Shown: piece after piece, positions 62,550 to 64,000 of the stretch | How positions within the stretch are numbered: the stretch's first letter is position 1 | Layout of the letters: every line of letters begins with the position of its first letter | Assembly: GCF_016741935.1 (NCBI RefSeq) | Contig: NZ_JAERRG010000003.1 | Span: 248,001 to 312,000 of the forward strand | Source: Streptomyces endocoffeicus | Lineage (GTDB): Bacteria; Actinomycetota; Actinomycetes; Streptomycetales; Streptomycetaceae | DNA: 64,000 nucleotides | Reading direction: 5' to 3' | Position numbers and translations under genes: made by a program | Notes under the pieces: model-generated | Told to the model about the DNA's origin: nothing | The model's database searches: none | The model's input: only the letters and a program-made list of their open reading frames with translations

Positions 62550-62600
62550 CTTGGCAGGGAACGGGAGGGCGCACACCGCGCCCTCCCGTTCCCCGCCAAG
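62550..62600. terminator. Extended hairpin terminator after the MFS gene
   Basis: Perfect 16-bp stem GGGAACGGGAGGGCGC / GCGCCCTCCCGTTCCC with an ACACC loop (62557-62593), extended by CTTGGC/GCCAAG on the outside with one unpaired base per side. Ends the leftward transporter transcript. Confidence 0.85.
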
Positions 62601-62612
62601 AGCATCGGCTTC

Positions 62613-63923
62613 TCAGGCGGACGTGGCGGGCGAGGAGGTGGTCGGGGAGGTGGTCGAGGCCGTGTCCGTGCGGGGCGTCTGGCCGTCGTCCGTCGTGCTC
62701 GGGGCCGACGGCTCGCCGTCGCGTTCCTCGGGGAGCTTCAGCGTCAGTGTCAGGACGAGTGCGACCAGGTAGAGGGCGAGGAAGATCAGCGTGACTCCGC
62801 CGGCGCCGACGAGGGGGAGGAAGAGGCTGGCGACGGCCGGGCCGACGAAGGCCGCGCCGCCCGCGCCCAGGTTGAGCAGGGCCATCGAACCGCCCTTGTT
62901 CTCGGGCGCCATCGACGGGATGAGGGCCGAGATGGGCACGAATCCCGCGAGGGTGGCGCCGTAGAACATGCCCGCGAGCACCGCGACCCAGTAGTAGTCC
63001 GGGCCGAGCCAGGTCGGTACGAAGTACAGCGTCGTGACGCTGATAGCGCAGCCCAGCGCGCCGAAGCCCGCGATGGTCGTGCGCCAGCCGATGCGGTCGG
63101 AGAGGACGCCGAAGATGAGGTTGAAGAAGATGTTCGTGCCGTAGATGATCGCCAGCAGCTGGAGCCACTTGTCCTCGCCGAAGCCGACGTCGTCGGAGAA
63201 GATCCGCGGCAGGTACACCAGCATGCCGAATTCCGGGGCCGTGTTGATGATCCGGACCAGGCAGCCCACCAGCACGCGCGGATGGGTCCAGATGATGGAG
63301 ACGGAGTTGAGCAGGCTCTCGCCGGTGGTGACCTCCGGGGGCGCCATCCGGTCACCGCCGGGCCTCCGCCGGGCGCCGACCAGGGCGATGGCGCCGCCGA
63401 TGAGGATGAGGACGAGTGCCGACCACAGTGTGCCCATGCGGCCGAACGAGGGGATGGTCAGGCTCGACCACAGCGAGCCGAGGGTGGGCAGGCCGCCCGT
63501 GAAGGCGAAGTAGAACCAGCCCACCGCGGTGCCCAGCCGGGCCTTCGGTGCCGTGTTGGTGATCCATACGAGGAAGCCGAACGCGAAGAGCGGATAGCCG
63601 AAGCCCCGGATGCCGTAGAAGACCAGCATCAGCGGGTAGTTCTCGGTGCCCAGCGCGAAGAGCAGATACGCGGCGTCGAAGACGGCCCAGATCACCAGGC
63701 CCGTCCACATCACCCGGCGTGGCCCCCACACCTGGCAGAGCGCGCCGGAGAACCACGACGCCAGCATGACGGCGATGCCGTAGACCGTGATGACGTACCC
63801 GGCCCGTACGTCCGTCGCCGCGCCGTGATCGGCCATGTACGGAGCGATGAAGCCGGATTCGACACCGTCGCCGATCATGAACAGGAGTACGCCCAGATAG
63901 CCCAGGATCAAGGGTTTCGGCAT
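62613..63923 (-). CDS. MFS transporter, polyol/ribitol-type (CsbX/DalT-like)
   Basis: A 436-aa 12-TM transporter starting MPKPLILGYLGVLLFMIGDGVE, which resembles the ribitol/D-arabinitol/CsbX transporter group by that N-terminus, with WGPRRVMW as loop 2-3 motif and DRIGWRTTIAG in loop 8-9. The C-terminal 40 residues are Thr/Ser/Pro-rich. ATG at 63923 has GGAGAAAG; a GTG at 63935 is an alternative start. No catabolic genes are adjacent on the visible side; those may lie past the window end. Confidence 0.84.
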   Translation of the reverse strand: MPKPLILGYLGVLLFMIGDGVESGFIAPYMADHGAATDVRAGYVITVYGIAVMLASWFSGALCQVWGPRRVMWTGLVIWAVFDAAYLLFALGTENYPLMLVFYGIRGFGYPLFAFGFLVWITNTAPKARLGTAVGWFYFAFTGGLPTLGSLWSSLTIPSFGRMGTLWSALVLILIGGAIALVGARRRPGGDRMAPPEVTTGESLLNSVSIIWTHPRVLVGCLVRIINTAPEFGMLVYLPRIFSDDVGFGEDKWLQLLAIIYGTNIFFNLIFGVLSDRIGWRTTIAGFGALGCAISVTTLYFVPTWLGPDYYWVAVLAGMFYGATLAGFVPISALIPSMAPENKGGSMALLNLGAGGAAFVGPAVASLFLPLVGAGGVTLIFLALYLVALVLTLTLKLPEERDGEPSAPSTTDDGQTPRTDTASTTSPTTSSPATSA

Positions 63924-64000
63924 CGCTTTCTCCACTCTGCGGGGATGACGGAGTACGACCGCAGATACTCAAGCGAGCCGAGAGAAATATCAAGAGGTCT

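Overview
The window is high-GC DNA from an actinomycete, almost certainly a Streptomyces. The evidence is the strong G/C third-position bias, the 2-methylisoborneol (2-MIB) biosynthetic pair, frequent GTG/TTG starts, DesK/NarL-type two-component pairs, a mycothiol-dependent maleylpyruvate isomerase-like protein and many secreted hydrolases with Sec/Tat signal peptides. I see no rRNA, tRNA, insertion sequence, prophage or CRISPR array. The content is accessory: small catabolic or transport modules, most with their own one-component regulator and often a visible inverted-repeat operator.

Layout. 0-3 kb: NCS1 permease divergent from a LacI regulator. 3-5.3 kb: 2-MIB pair (GPP 2-methyltransferase and 2-MIB synthase). 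5.6-11.7 kb: tightly packed operon of flavin monooxygenase, RidA, DUF1028, M20 amidohydrolase and MHS transporter, followed by a LysR regulator. 11.7-15.3 kb: PAS-GAF-PP2C phosphatase, DUF899 protein, TetR. 15.4-20 kb: NAD-dependent epimerase-like enzyme under a 23-bp inverted-repeat operator, DesK-like two-component pair, CPBP protease, small membrane protein. 20-26 kb: MarR/cupin pair around a 49-bp palindrome, then TetR, MHS transporter, Gfo/Idh/MocA oxidoreductase, TIM-barrel isomerase-like protein and a divergent type II dehydroquinase, which looks like a hydroaromatic (quinate/shikimate-like) module.

26-33 kb: DUF6069-like membrane protein, secreted hydrolase, lipoprotein, TetR/SDR pair, secreted beta-lactamase-fold protein, MarR/dienelactone-hydrolase pair. 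33.3-39.6 kb: GntR, PxpA, PxpB, PxpC, VOC protein, MHS transporter and DUF1445 protein, a 5-oxoproline module with several 4-bp start/stop overlaps. 39.6-44.8 kb: secreted hydrolase, AraC, SDR, tripeptidyl-aminopeptidase-like hydrolase. 45-50.8 kb: secreted GH29-like and GH28-like glycosidases divergent from a LacI regulator.

50.9-56.7 kb: mycothiol-dependent enzyme, a 63-aa secreted peptide ending in Cys-Cys, ArsR-type regulator, I36-type inhibitor with a membrane-anchored partner, and a DHA2 efflux pump with its MarR. 56.7-60.2 kb: membrane protein/kinase/response-regulator operon divergent from a second small membrane protein, across a promoter packed with GGTGA repeats. 60.4-64 kb: small secreted protein, P-loop kinase-like protein, nitrilase-family amidohydrolase, polyol-type MFS transporter.

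Two themes stand out. First, three MHS-family transporters each sit inside a separate catabolic operon of partly unknown chemistry. Second, several genes carry in-frame tandem repeats of 9 to 30 bp.
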